A stretch of DNA of 64,000 nucleotides from Micromonospora antibiotica. GTDB lineage: Bacteria; Actinomycetota; Actinomycetes; Mycobacteriales; Micromonosporaceae. The stretch spans positions 62,001 to 126,000 of the forward strand of contig NZ_JAGFWR010000001.1 in the NCBI RefSeq assembly GCF_017599305.1. Direction: 5' to 3'. This document shows positions 15,205 through 24,246 of this stretch, piece by piece (positions within the stretch are counted from its first letter, which is position 1; each line of letters starts with the position of its first letter). Under the pieces are notes generated by a model. The model was not told where the DNA came from, made no database searches, and was given only the letters and a program-made list of their open reading frames with translations. Made by a program: the position numbers and the translations under genes.

Positions 15205-17715
15205 GTGCTGAAACTGGCCGGACAGATGCTGCGTCACCGCAAGGGCAGCGCAGCCGCCACCCTCCTGGCGATGACCGCCGGAGTGCTGATTCTGATGTCG
15301 CTGGGCGTCCTCGTGGAGTCCGGCCTGCGCTTCACCGCCGCCCCACAGCGTTACGCGGCCGCCGACGTCGTCGTCGCCAACCGGGACATCACCCTCACCT
15401 CCACCATGCTCGGCGAAAAGGAAACGAACACCGTCGCGCTGCCCGAGGGCGGAACCGTCCCGGCCGCGATGGTCGACCAGATCCGGCAACTGCCGGGGGT
15501 GGCCACCGTCGTCGCCGACCGGACGGTGCCGGCGATCCTGCCGAACGGTGCCGCCACCGGCCACGGCTGGAGCAGCACCGCCATCACCCCGTACCAGCTG
15601 ACCAAGGGTGCCCGACCCACCCGCGACACCGAGGTCGCGCTGGACGAACGGCTGGCCGCCTCGGTGGCTCCGGGCGACGAGGTGCCGGTCCTGGTGAACG
15701 GCAGCGCACGGACGTACCGGGTCAGCGGTTTCGTCCGCCACGCGGGCCCCCGGCCCGACCCGCACGCGCCACCCGCGGTGTTCTTCACCGACGCGCACGC
15801 GGTGGTCATCCACCCCCGGCTGGGACAGGTCGACGCGGTGGCCGTCCTGGCCGAACCCGGTGCCGCCCCGGCCGTGGTGGCCGACGTGCGCCGGCTGGCC
15901 GCCGAAGCCGGCGTCAAGGCCTACGCCGGCGACGAGCGGGGGCTGCTGGAACAGTCCGCGGACCAGACGGCCTCCCTCATGCTGGTCCAGCTGGGCAGCG
16001 TGTTCGGCGGCTACGTCGCGCTGCTGGTCATGTTCGTGGTGGCGGGCACCATCGGGCTCGCGGTCCGGCACCGCCGCCGTGACCTCGCCCTGCTGCGCGC
16101 CGTCGCCGCCACCCCCGGCCAGGTCGCCCGCCTGATCCTCGCCGAGGTGGGACTGCTCAGCCTGTTGTCGGTAGTCATCGGTGTGCCCGTCGGTTGGCTC
16201 GCCAGCCGCTGGCTGCACCAGGAGTTGGTGGACCGGGCGTTCATCCCGGACACCTTCCCGGTTCGCGGTGGCGGCTGGGCGGCGATCGCCGTGACGGTGG
16301 CAACGGTCACGGTGGCGACCGGTGCGGCGTTGCTCGCAGCGCGTCGGACGGTGCGGATCCGCCCGACGGAGGCGCTCGGTGAGATCGCCGTGGAATCCGG
16401 CCGTAACGGCGTACTTCGCCTGATCTTCGGCTTCGCCGCCCTGGCCGGCGGCTTCATCCTGATCGCCCTCACCGGCGCGGCGAAGGGGACCGCCGCCCTC
16501 GGGCCCGCGATGGGTCTGCTGTGCCTGCTCGTCCTCGCGGTCGCCCTGCTCGGGCCGTGGATCAACCGGGCCGCCGCCCGGCTGCTCGCCCCGGTGCTGC
16601 GGCGGGTGTGGGGCGACAGCGGCTACCTCGCCGCGGCGAACCTCCGCGCCAACGCCCAGGGCATGGTCACGGTGCTGACCGCACTGGTGCTGTCCGTCGG
16701 TTTCGGCGGCTCGATCTGGTTCCTCCAGGACAACCTGGACAAGCAGATCGTCGCCGAGAACCATGGTGGGGTGCTGGCCCAGCAGACCGTGGTTTCCGCC
16801 ACCGGACTGCCCGACACCATGCTGGCGCAGATCCGCGACATCCCCGGTGTGCTCGCGGCCACCGGCGTACGGAACACCTCGATCATCCCGGACGGAGCCG
16901 TCGAGGGCGCGGACGCGCAGGCGATCGACCCGGAGGGCCTCGACCTCACCATGGACCTCAAGGTCCGCAGCGGAAGCCTGGCGGACCTGCGCGGGTCGGC
17001 CATGGCAGCGTCGACCCTGCAGGCCGAGTCGAGCAGCTGGCGGGTGGGCGACCAGGTCACGGTGCGGCTCGGCGACGGCACACCCGCCGACCTGCGCGTC
17101 GTGGCGATCTACGACCGGGGCTTCGCGTTCGGCGCTGTCACCGTCGTCAAGGACGTCGTCGACGGGCACACCGCCGTCGCCGGCTACGAGCGGATCCTGG
17201 TACGCACCGAGCCCGGCAAGGACATCTCCGCCGCGTTGGACGAGGTCATCGGCCAGTACCCCGGCAGCTCGGTGACCAACACGGCCGACGTCAGCGGTCA
17301 GCTCGCCGACGACCTCGCGCTGAGCGCCTGGCTCAACAAGCTCCTGATCGGCATCATGGTCGGCTACGCCGCTCTCGCCGCGGCGAACACCATGGTCATG
17401 GCCGCCCTCGCCCGGGGCCGCGAGCTGGCCCTGCTGCGCCTGGTCGGTGTCACCGGCAAGCAGGTCAAGCGGATGGTCCACGCGGAACAGACCGGCCTGC
17501 TCGGCGTCTCGCTGCTCATCGGCGGAGCCATCGCCGCCGTCACCCTGGTGTCGATCGTGCACACGCTCACCGGGCAGCTGGTGCCCTACGTGCCGACGCT
17601 GGGATGGGTGTCCATCATCGGCGGCACGACGCTGCTGGCGCTGTTCACCACGATCCTGCCGGTTGCCCGACTGCTCCGCGTCCCTCCGGTCGCCGGCATC
17701 GGCATCAAGGAGTAA
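15205..17715 (+). CDS. FtsX-like ABC transporter permease
   Basis: Encodes 836 residues with the duplicated FtsX layout. One N-terminal transmembrane helix is followed by a large extracytoplasmic domain (about 40-255). Three transmembrane helices follow (about 262-390), then two more (about 400-460). A second extracytoplasmic domain (about 500-690) and a final three-helix FtsX core (about 710-830) complete it. It partners the ATPase at 14398. Start is GTG 15205 with AGGAGG upstream. Substrate cannot be read from sequence. The decayed LuxR regulator downstream may once have controlled it. Confidence 0.92.
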   Translation: MLKLAGQMLRHRKGSAAATLLAMTAGVLILMSLGVLVESGLRFTAAPQRYAAADVVVANRDITLTSTMLGEKETNTVALPEGGTVPAAMVDQIRQLPGVATVVADRTVPAILPNGAATGHGWSSTAITPYQLTKGARPTRDTEVALDERLAASVAPGDEVPVLVNGSARTYRVSGFVRHAGPRPDPHAPPAVFFTDAHAVVIHPRLGQVDAVAVLAEPGAAPAVVADVRRLAAEAGVKAYAGDERGLLEQSADQTASLMLVQLGSVFGGYVALLVMFVVAGTIGLAVRHRRRDLALLRAVAATPGQVARLILAEVGLLSLLSVVIGVPVGWLASRWLHQELVDRAFIPDTFPVRGGGWAAIAVTVATVTVATGAALLAARRTVRIRPTEALGEIAVESGRNGVLRLIFGFAALAGGFILIALTGAAKGTAALGPAMGLLCLLVLAVALLGPWINRAAARLLAPVLRRVWGDSGYLAAANLRANAQGMVTVLTALVLSVGFGGSIWFLQDNLDKQIVAENHGGVLAQQTVVSATGLPDTMLAQIRDIPGVLAATGVRNTSIIPDGAVEGADAQAIDPEGLDLTMDLKVRSGSLADLRGSAMAASTLQAESSSWRVGDQVTVRLGDGTPADLRVVAIYDRGFAFGAVTVVKDVVDGHTAVAGYERILVRTEPGKDISAALDEVIGQYPGSSVTNTADVSGQLADDLALSAWLNKLLIGIMVGYAALAAANTMVMAALARGRELALLRLVGVTGKQVKRMVHAEQTGLLGVSLLIGGAIAAVTLVSIVHTLTGQLVPYVPTLGWVSIIGGTTLLALFTTILPVARLLRVPPVAGIGIKE

Positions 17716-17755
17716 GCGGCCACGGCCGGCCGGTCGGGGATCGGCCGAACACGCG

Positions 17756-17790
17756 CGACGGGCGGGCCCGCAACACGGGCCCGCCCGTCG
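17756..17790 (+). terminator. 15-bp hairpin after the ABC transporter operon
   Basis: Arms 17756-17770 and 17776-17790 are perfectly complementary with a CAACA loop. It separates the convergent permease gene and regulator remnant and may serve both. Confidence 0.65.
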
Positions 17791-17793
17791 ACG

Positions 17794-18221
17794 TCAGGGC
17801 GACGACGGGCCTGAGCACATGGCCGCAGCGGTGCCACCCTCATCGTCCTTGGCGAAGATGCCGCGAATGTTCTCGTGCACCGCGCCCCCCCGGGGACGAA
17901 CAGCCGCTCCGAGATGGCAGCGCTGCCGAGTCCCTCGGCCATCAGTGACAGCACCTCACGCCCACGCGGGGTGAGCCGGCCCAGGGCGGTGTCCGGCCGG
18001 CTGCGGGCGAGCAGTTGCCCCACCACCTCCGGGTCGACCGCGGTGCCACCCCCGGCGACCCGGCGCAGGGCGGTGAGGGACTCCTCCACCCGGCCGACCC
18101 GCTCCTTGAGCAGGTAACCGAGCCGTTCACCGCCACCGGCGAGCAACTCGGTGGCGAATGCCTGCTCGACATAGGCCGACAGCACCAGGACCGCCGGGAC
18201 CGCCAGCCCGGGCTGCGGCAC
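17794..18221 (-). pseudogene. Decayed NarL/LuxR-type response regulator
   Basis: The readable protein begins inside a receiver domain (VLVLSAYVEQAFATELLAGG, GYLLKERVGRVEESL). It continues into the LuxR helix-turn-helix (GRLTPRGREVLSLMAEGLGS). About the first 75 residues, including the phosphorylated Asp, are missing. In the recognition region a run of seven C (plus strand, about 17885-17891) shifts the frame. The expected VHENIRGIFAK continues in the next frame and stops at 17794-17796. Both 5' truncation and frameshift argue for a pseudogene. The neighbouring ABC transporter is a plausible former target. Confidence 0.75.
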
Positions 18222-18259
18222 GATACCGTCGAAACGAAAACAGGGAGACGACCTCAGCT

Positions 18260-18472
18260 ATGACGAGCGACAGGAACACGGGCCGCCGGGGGTGGATCGC
18301 CGCTGCGATTGCCGTCCTCGCGGCAGCCGTCGTGACGGAGGAACTGCTGCGCTCCGGCACGCTGGCCGACGGTCTGCTGGACCACTGGTGGGGCCACGTC
18401 GGCAGCACCGCACTGCTGCTCGGCGGTGTGGGTGCCGGGCTGTACTTCCTGCATCGCGCCTACCGCAGCTGA
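18260..18472 (+). CDS. Small two-helix membrane protein
   Basis: Encodes 70 residues with a short basic N-terminus (MTSDRNTGRRGW) and two hydrophobic helices, about residues 12-27 and 48-63. A GGGAG lies 12 bases before the ATG. The frame begins just outside the remnant of the response regulator on the other strand. No family is recognised. It could be a stand-alone membrane peptide. Confidence 0.55.
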   Translation: MTSDRNTGRRGWIAAAIAVLAAAVVTEELLRSGTLADGLLDHWWGHVGSTALLLGGVGAGLYFLHRAYRS

Positions 18473-18792
18473 GCCGCCCTCGAAACAGGTACGCCCCGAC
18501 CGGGCCCTTCAGAACCAGGTCGTCCCGCGCGGTCACGACGAGATCCTCGTCCGTAGCCGCGCCCGTCCTGCGTTGCACCGCCTGCCCGGGAGGCCGACCG
18601 CCGCAGCCACGGCGGGCCGGCCGGCTCGGCCAGGCGAACCCCGGGCGCGGCGAACCAGCAGGTCAGAACGGCGATGCGCGACGCGGCGGTCCGGTCGGTA
18701 CTGCCCGCAGTGAGCCGGGTCGGCAACAAGCTCACGAACGGGGCCGGGCCCGCACCAGCTGAGGCGGCCAGGGGGCGAATCCCGCTCCGCCC

Positions 18793-19044
18793 TCCCACCG
18801 ACGTTTCCCCGCCCTCGCCTTCTCCGGCCGCGACGGGCGCGACGACCGCTTCATCACCTCCTTCTTCCTGGGCGCCCACGCCGGGCTGTCCGAGGACCTG
18901 ACCTGGTTGGCCGCGCGGGTCACGGACAATACGCTGACACCGCACATCGCCAGGCGCGACAGTTGGCAGGACGCCGGCACCACGATCCGGGCGCTGAACG
19001 AGGGACGGGTGCGCGGCAAGGTCGTCCTCGACATCGGCCGGTAG
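18793..19044 (+). pseudogene. 3' remnant of a zinc-binding-dehydrogenase / quinone oxidoreductase gene
   Basis: Only the last 80 or so codons are readable. They end with LTPHIARRDSWQDAGTTIRA and EGRVRGKVVLDIGR before TAG 19042, a typical C-terminus of medium-chain NADP-dependent oxidoreductases. The catalytic and Rossmann parts are absent and no start exists. It is a deletion remnant. The preceding gap (18473-18792) has no supported gene. Confidence 0.65.
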
Positions 19045-19065
19045 CCGCAGGGAGCAGGACGAACA

Positions 19066-19545
19066 ATGGCACGACCACGTAGGGCCGGCCCCGACGACGC
19101 GGCTGCGCTGGTACGACTCCGCGTCACCATGCTGGAGGCGATGGGGGCACCCGTCGGCGACGCCACGGCACCGTGGCGGGCCGCCGCCCTGGACTGGTTC
19201 ACCCGTTCGCTGAACGATCCGCAGACGTTCGCCGCCTTCGTGATCGACGACCCCGAACACTGCATCGTCAGCAACGCCTCCGGCCTCTGCGACCGGCACG
19301 CGCCGGGACCCGGCAATCCCGGAGGGCTACGCGGTCACGTCTTCAACATCAGCACCGTGCCCCACGCACGCGGACGCGGCCACGCCCGGGACTGCCTGAA
19401 CGCGCTCCTGCGCTGGTTCGCCGACGACACCACGGTCAGCGTGGTCGACCTCAACGCCACCCCGGGCGGTGAACGCCTCTACCGGACCCTCGGATTCGCA
19501 CCACCACGCCACCCCGCCCTGCAACTACGCCGGGACCAGATGTAG
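19066..19545 (+). CDS. GNAT-family N-acetyltransferase
   Basis: Encodes 159 residues. It starts with the RRAGPDDAAALVRLR strand-helix of GNAT enzymes. The acetyl-CoA binding motif is recognisable but weak (ISTVPHARGRGHARDCLNAL, where V-x-P-x-x-R-G-x-G/A is expected). A GERLYRTLGF C-terminal motif follows. The substrate is not predictable. A GGGAGCAGG Shine-Dalgarno precedes ATG 19066. It lies 22 bases after the dehydrogenase remnant. Confidence 0.85.
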   Translation: MARPRRAGPDDAAALVRLRVTMLEAMGAPVGDATAPWRAAALDWFTRSLNDPQTFAAFVIDDPEHCIVSNASGLCDRHAPGPGNPGGLRGHVFNISTVPHARGRGHARDCLNALLRWFADDTTVSVVDLNATPGGERLYRTLGFAPPRHPALQLRRDQM

Positions 19546-19598
19546 GGCTGCGGTTGTCGTCAACCGTCGCACTCCGGATGCACGGGAAGGAGGACGTC

Positions 19599-19668
19599 AT
19601 GAATTCTCTTCCCGGCTACGCACACCTGTGGAAGCCAGTGCGCTCTCCCAGCACCTACTTCGATCCCC
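19599..19668 (+). pseudogene. Truncated 5' end of an unidentified gene
   Basis: A very strong AAGGAGG precedes ATG 19599, which opens MNSLPGYAHLWKPVRSPSTY. After about 23 codons the frame runs into the 3' end of the convergent esterase gene and reads as shadow sequence. This looks like the start of a gene whose body was deleted. No family is assigned. Confidence 0.35.
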
Positions 19669-21250
19669 GGTTGCTGCGGTGCTCGCGATCAGCGGCACGG
19701 GCACGTGCCCGTTCCAGCAGTCGATCTACCTCGTCCGCGGTGGCTGGTCCTGGGTTGACCACGCTGACCCAGCCCTGCACGGCGTAGGCGGGATGGGGCA
19801 TCAGCTGGTCGGTCCGCGTGAAATCGAGTGTGTCGCTGTGCGCGGCGAACTCCTCGGGCCCGTAGCCGAACAGGTTGCGGAACTCGGCCCGCCCGACCTC
19901 GATGTTGAGCCGGTATCGTCCCGGCTCGGACAGCCGGGATCGCTCGTCGAAACCGGGCACGTCGTGCCCGACGATCGTGGCGAACGGCCGCATCCGGTCC
20001 TCGCCGGCGAAGAAGAACCGGTCGCCCCAGGTGTAGGACGGCATCTCCGAGGCCGCTTCGATCCGGGTCTCCGTCACCGCGGGACGGCCGGCGATCCGGG
20101 CCGCGTCAGCCGCGCCGGGCTCCGAACCGATGTGCAGGATCGCGTCGCAGGTCTCGACCGTGGCCGCGTCCAGCGGAAAGTACCCGAGCAGGTCCGTCGC
20201 GCGTGGGCGCAGGTCGCTGCCGACGGGCGGTGCGAAGATGCCGCTCTGCGGGCCGAGGCGTTCCTCGTAGGTGCCGACGTCCGGTTGGCCGAGGCCGACC
20301 GGCCCGCTTGCCCCGAGGCTGCCGGCCACGTACAGGTATCTGTCGCCGAGCAGTGGCGACACGATGGAGCCGGCGCCGTTCCACTGTGCGGCGAGGTCCT
20401 GACCATCCCAGTGGGTGTCCCACCGGCTCGGGTGCCGCTGGAGGTGGGCGTTGTTGGCGGAGACCAGGACCGGTCCGCGGTCGCGTTCCAGGGCGAGGAT
20501 GTCGAGCAGATTCTGCGCCATCAGCGCGTCCCGCGCCGCGAGCAGGCGGCCGATCCGCTGGGACTGGGTGCCCGGCTCGGCCATTGCGCCGTGGTAGGTG
20601 AGTAGGCCGATCGCCGTGGTGGCGAGCACCCTGGCGCGGTTCCAGGCCTGGGCGGAGGTGTCGCCGATGAGATGGGGCGCGTCGGCGTACAGCTGGGATC
20701 GCAGGTCCTCGGCCAGGCCGCGTAGCGCGGCGGCCTCAGGTGAGCGGCCCGGTGAACGCGACGCGTCATACATGATCTCCGGGGCGGCCCAGCGGTCTTC
20801 CGCGCCCACCAGGCGGTCGAGATCGGTCGTTGCTGCGCCGAGGTATTCGCACAGCTCACGCAGCAGCGGGCCGGGGCTCGGCGCACCGGTGATCTCGGTG
20901 GGGGCGTCGAAGCCATGGAAGGTGACGCGCTCTGCGGGTGGCAGTTTCCCGTTGTGTTCGCGCAGCCAGTCCACCAGTTCACGGGTGGCCGGGTGAGCAC
21001 CCCAGCCGTGACTGATGACGGTGCTCAGGTCCACCTCGTCGCGCCGGCCCTGGACGTAGTCGTCGACGGCGAGGCCGGCGGCCCGGTCCGATTCGATCGC
21101 GATCGACCGGAAGCCGTGCCCGACGAGGGTTTCGAGGATCCGGTTACGCAGGCGGGGGAATGCCGGCTCCCCGTGGTAGGGCTCACCGATCGCGAGCAGG
21201 TGCGGCCGGCGGGCACGGACAAGGGGCAGCAACTCGGCGTCGAAAGCCAT
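19655..21250 (-). CDS. Erythromycin esterase-family protein fused to a DUF6194-like domain
   Basis: Encodes 531 residues. Residues 1-370 are an erythromycin esterase/EreA-like hydrolase: LLAIGEPYHGEPAF, IAIESD, SHGWGAHPATRELVDWLREHN, FHGFDAP and VLVSANNAHLQRHP carry the His/Glu residues of the family active site. Residues about 375-531 (DLLGYFPLDAATVE, PFATIVGHDVPGFDERSRL, LNIEVGRAEFRNLFG, HPAYAVQGWVSVVNPG) match the DUF6194 family, normally a separate protein. ATG 21250 is divergent from a tandem-MerR regulator. Real macrolide esterase activity is uncertain: many members are not resistance enzymes. Confidence 0.82.
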   Translation of the reverse strand: MAFDAELLPLVRARRPHLLAIGEPYHGEPAFPRLRNRILETLVGHGFRSIAIESDRAAGLAVDDYVQGRRDEVDLSTVISHGWGAHPATRELVDWLREHNGKLPPAERVTFHGFDAPTEITGAPSPGPLLRELCEYLGAATTDLDRLVGAEDRWAAPEIMYDASRSPGRSPEAAALRGLAEDLRSQLYADAPHLIGDTSAQAWNRARVLATTAIGLLTYHGAMAEPGTQSQRIGRLLAARDALMAQNLLDILALERDRGPVLVSANNAHLQRHPSRWDTHWDGQDLAAQWNGAGSIVSPLLGDRYLYVAGSLGASGPVGLGQPDVGTYEERLGPQSGIFAPPVGSDLRPRATDLLGYFPLDAATVETCDAILHIGSEPGAADAARIAGRPAVTETRIEAASEMPSYTWGDRFFFAGEDRMRPFATIVGHDVPGFDERSRLSEPGRYRLNIEVGRAEFRNLFGYGPEEFAAHSDTLDFTRTDQLMPHPAYAVQGWVSVVNPGPATADEVDRLLERARARAADREHRSNRGSK

Positions 21251-21266
21251 GACCTCAACCGTATCG

Positions 21267-21297
21267 TTGAACCAACCTGTGAAACTTCACCAATCTC
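21267..21297. promoter_or_regulatory. MerR-type promoter/operator candidate
   Basis: The 65-base gap between the divergent esterase and MerR genes holds TTGAAC (21267) and AATCTC (21292) separated by 19 bp, the long spacer typical of MerR promoters. Inside the spacer lies the dyad GTGAA-AC-TTCAC (21279-21290). Confidence 0.45.
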
Positions 21298-21315
21298 TCG
21301 CTCGGAGACTGCCAC

Positions 21316-22023
21316 GTGAAGCCTCAAACTGTGCGGTACCGGCCGGTGGATCTGGGCCGGGCAGTCGGGCTGTCCGCGCAGGCGGTCCGCAACTACGAGC
21401 AGGCCGGGATGATCCCGCCCGCCGCCCGCACGGCCAGCGGCTACCGGGTCTACACCGATGACCACATGGGCGCATTGACCGCATACGTCGCGCTCACCGT
21501 GGGATACGGCTACCGCGCCGCCGGAGAGATCATGAAAGCTGTGCTCGGCGACGACCTCCCGACGGCACTGGCCGTGCTCGACACCGCTCACATACAGCTG
21601 CACCGCGACCGGGAGACCGTGGAACGAGTCGCCTCAGCGGTCGTCCTGCTCGCCTCCGGCCCGCCGGCCACGCGGGACTCAGCCGGGCCCGTCTCGATCG
21701 GAGTCCTCGCTCATCGGCTCGGTGTCACCCCGGCCACCCTGCGTAAATGGGAACGAGCCGGAATCCTGGCCCCAACCCGGTCACGGACCGCGCGCACCTA
21801 CCACGCCGACGACGTACGTGACGCCGAACTCGCCCATCTGCTGCGCCGAGGCGGCTACCCACTACAGCACATCGCGGCCGTGATCGAGCAAGTCCACGCT
21901 GCCGGCGGGCCCGGCCCGCTGGCAGCGTCGATCGACCAGTGGCGCGAACGGATCACAGCCCGCGGTCGGGCGATGCTCACCGGCTCGGCCCGCCTCGCGG
22001 ACTACCTGTCCTCCTCGATCTGA
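21316..22023 (+). CDS. Tandem-MerR transcriptional regulator (TioE-like)
   Basis: Encodes 235 residues with two MerR winged-helix DNA-binding domains in one chain. The first is near residues 8-75 (VDLGRAVGLSAQAVRNYEQA, GYRVYTDDH). The second is near 130-200 (SIGVLAHRLGVTPATLRKWE, TYHADDVRDAELAHLLRRGG). This arrangement is found in TioE-type actinomycete regulators. Start is GTG 21316, 65 bases from the divergent esterase gene, which it probably controls through the dyad at 21279. Confidence 0.88.
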   Translation: MKPQTVRYRPVDLGRAVGLSAQAVRNYEQAGMIPPAARTASGYRVYTDDHMGALTAYVALTVGYGYRAAGEIMKAVLGDDLPTALAVLDTAHIQLHRDRETVERVASAVVLLASGPPATRDSAGPVSIGVLAHRLGVTPATLRKWERAGILAPTRSRTARTYHADDVRDAELAHLLRRGGYPLQHIAAVIEQVHAAGGPGPLAASIDQWRERITARGRAMLTGSARLADYLSSSI

Positions 22024-22026
22024 CGC

Positions 22027-22296
22027 GGGTCTGTTGCGCTGGGGGAAGCATGATCGATTTCAGCTTGGCTGGTGTGGTCTCCTTGCCTGGTGAGGTTGTC
22101 GTCCCGCGTCCGGTCCTGGTCTCCGCCGTCGTCGGCGTTCGTCGGACCGATGCGCGGACTCCGCACCGCCCAGACGATCGTCACCGGCCACGCCTTCGTT
22201 CAGAACCTCCGACGCGGACGCTACGAACTCGCCACCGCCGTCCCGCCCACGCTGCGGGTGGCCGCCGCGTTCACCGAACTGGCCCGAGCGATCTGA
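22027..22296 (+). mobile_element. Internally deleted IS6-family-like element remnant
   Basis: The last 48 codons before TGA 22294 read MRGLRTAQTIVTGHAFVQNL then RRGRYELAT and RVAAAFTELARAI. This is the C-terminus of IS6-like DDE transposases in actinobacteria, here from ATG 22150. GGGTCTGTTGCG at 22027 resembles an IS6-type terminal repeat and lies immediately after the MerR stop. The catalytic core is absent. The following 170 bases have no supported gene. Confidence 0.5.
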
Positions 22297-22471
22297 CCAA
22301 TACCGCTGACGCGGCGCGCTGTGCCCACCGATCCGCCAATGCAATAGCGCCGCTCTGAGCCCACCTACACATTCACGTACCGTAGCTAGCCCTCGATCCG
22401 TGGATCGGGTTTTGGGCGTTCCTGAGCCTGCGGCGGTCGCCCTACCCGTGGCTGAGTAGCGTGCCGTGTGG

Positions 22472-22939
22472 TCACCGAGTGAGTTCGAAGAGCTCCAACT
22501 GGATGCCGTCCGGGTCGCGCAGGTACAGGATCTTGGTGCCGGCGAGCTCGCCAGCGTGGATTCCGTCACCGCTGGCCAATATCACCGGATCAGCGTTGAG
22601 GTGTACGCCGCGCTCCCTCAGGTGGCGTACCGCCGTGTCCATGTCGTCGACCTCGAAGCAGAGATGCATCACCCCAACGTCGCAGTTGCGGCCCTCGAAC
22701 GGCTTCGGCACAGGCCGGTCATACTGGATCAGTTCCAGCAGGACGTTGTCTCCGGCGAGCGAGAACACCGCGCGCATCGCGGGGTTCTCCACTTCCACCA
22801 CGGCGCCGAGCGCAGCGTTGTCGGCCGAGATGGTCACGCCGTTCGCGGCGACCCCGAGAACATCTTCGTACCACCGCACCGACCGGTCGAGGTCGCTGAC
22901 GGGCACGCCGATGTGGTTCATTCGCGTCACTTTGAGCAT
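22472..22939 (-). CDS. VOC-family (glyoxalase/bleomycin-resistance fold) protein
   Basis: Encodes 155 residues of paired beta-alpha-beta-beta-beta modules: RMNHIGVPVSDLDRSVRWYE and GVMHLCFEVDDMDTAVRHL, ending RDPDGIQLELFE. Likely metal ligands are the two early His residues and the late Glu. It could be a dioxygenase, lyase or binding protein. The family cannot be narrowed further. It is divergent from an XRE regulator (92-base gap), which may control it. Confidence 0.85.
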   Translation of the reverse strand: MLKVTRMNHIGVPVSDLDRSVRWYEDVLGVAANGVTISADNAALGAVVEVENPAMRAVFSLAGDNVLLELIQYDRPVPKPFEGRNCDVGVMHLCFEVDDMDTAVRHLRERGVHLNADPVILASGDGIHAGELAGTKILYLRDPDGIQLELFELTR

Positions 22940-23031
22940 CCATCGATGCTCCTACACCGATACGTTCCGAGGGAGTCAGAGATCTTCCTCGTACTGCTGG
23001 TACCAGGACACGGGCAACCGGATACGGGATC

Positions 23032-23877
23032 ATGAAGAGGATGAACCACCTTGGTGCCGCGCTCCGCGCCTGGCGAGACCGACTGGAGCCGGCCACCGTC
23101 GGGCTGGTCCACCACGCACCGCGGCGGGTCGTCGGACTGCGCCGCGGCGAGCTGGCGATGCTGGCGGGCGTCTCGACCGAGTACGTCGCGCAGCTCGAGC
23201 AGGGCCGGGCGAAGACCCCATCGGCTCAGGTGTGTTCGGCGTTGGCTCGCGCGTTGCAGTTGAACGACGAGGAGCAGGCCCACCTGCTGCGTCTGGCTGG
23301 GCATACCGCCAACCCGGATCGCATTCCCAGGTTGATCCCGATCAGTGTGCGCCGGGTTACCGACCAGCTCAGCGCCAACCCTCTGGCCGTGTACGACGCC
23401 GCCTGGCAGTTGCTGCACTGGAACCCGTTGTTCGCGGCGACCTGGGGTGACCCGTGCCGAGCCAGCGCTGAGGACCGGAACGCCATGATCACCCAGTTCG
23501 AACGGCGGAACGCCCGGGTCCGACAGACCGCGGCGGAACGGGTGTGGTTCGAGCAGTCCCTCGTCGCGGACCTGCGGACCACCACCGGCCGATACCCGAA
23601 CGATCCCGATGTCGCATCGTTGATCGATCGACTGAACCGCACTGCGCGGTTCCGGGAACTGTGGGCGAGTCCGACCGTCGCGGCTCACGAAAGCGCGCAC
23701 AAGACTGCTGTCCATCCGGAGGTTGGTGAGATCGCCTTGGACGCCAACATTCTTCCGACGCAGGACAGCGATCTGCGGGTCGTGGTGCTGACGGCGCGAC
23801 CGGGCACTGACGCCCGAAGCAAACTGGACCTGCTGGCCACTATCGGTGTCCAGGAAATGGCTCTTCGCCCTGATTAA
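23032..23877 (+). CDS. XRE-family regulator with MmyB-like ligand domain
   Basis: Encodes 281 residues. The helix-turn-helix (about 25-80: LRRGELAMLAGVSTEYVAQL, EQGRAKTPS) is followed by the MmyB-type PAS-like domain (about 105-275) with VYDAAWQLLHWNPLFAATWG and a C-terminal LLATIGVQEM. Such proteins are abundant in actinomycetes and generally control an adjacent oxidoreductase. Here the adjacent divergent gene is the VOC protein. Confidence 0.9.
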   Translation: MKRMNHLGAALRAWRDRLEPATVGLVHHAPRRVVGLRRGELAMLAGVSTEYVAQLEQGRAKTPSAQVCSALARALQLNDEEQAHLLRLAGHTANPDRIPRLIPISVRRVTDQLSANPLAVYDAAWQLLHWNPLFAATWGDPCRASAEDRNAMITQFERRNARVRQTAAERVWFEQSLVADLRTTTGRYPNDPDVASLIDRLNRTARFRELWASPTVAAHESAHKTAVHPEVGEIALDANILPTQDSDLRVVVLTARPGTDARSKLDLLATIGVQEMALRPD

Positions 23878-23897
23878 CCTGGCATGCCGGGGCGTGA

Positions 23898-24244
23898 TCC
23901 GGTCGTCCAGATTGGCAGGACTGGGGCGAAAGCCACCACGATCTCGCCGTGATCGATGACCACGGTCACCTCATCACCCACACTCGCCTACCCGACAACC
24001 CCGAAGGGCTGGCACGCCTCCTGGCCGCCCTCGCCGCGATCCGGCGGAACCGGCGGTCGATTCCGATCGGAATCGAGACCGGCCGCAGTCTGATGGTCGC
24101 CGGCCTGCTGAAGGCAGGCCAGCCCAACGTCGTGCTGAACCCAACTCAGGTCGCCAACTACCGCTCCCGCCTCGCCGCGCAACGAAAGAAGTCCGACCGC
24201 GGCGACGCCCACCTGCTCGCGCACGTCCTCCGCGTCGATAGGAG
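23898..24244 (+). mobile_element. IS110-family transposase, N-terminal remnant
   Basis: The frame reads DWGESHHDLAVIDDHGHLI, IPIGIETGRSLMVAGLL, NVVLNPTQVANYRSR and KKSDRGDAHLLAHVLRVD. These are the DEDD catalytic N-terminal domain motifs of IS110-type recombinases. There is no proper start (TGA at 23895 precedes) and homology stops near 24244, where the aldo/keto reductase remnant begins. The C-terminal domain is absent. Confidence 0.75.
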
Positions 24245-24246
24245 CA

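Noticed and set aside
13759..17562. A 1267-codon leftward open frame
   Set aside because: It lies antisense to the cellulase promoter, ABC ATPase and permease genes. It is a high-GC shadow frame with no domain.
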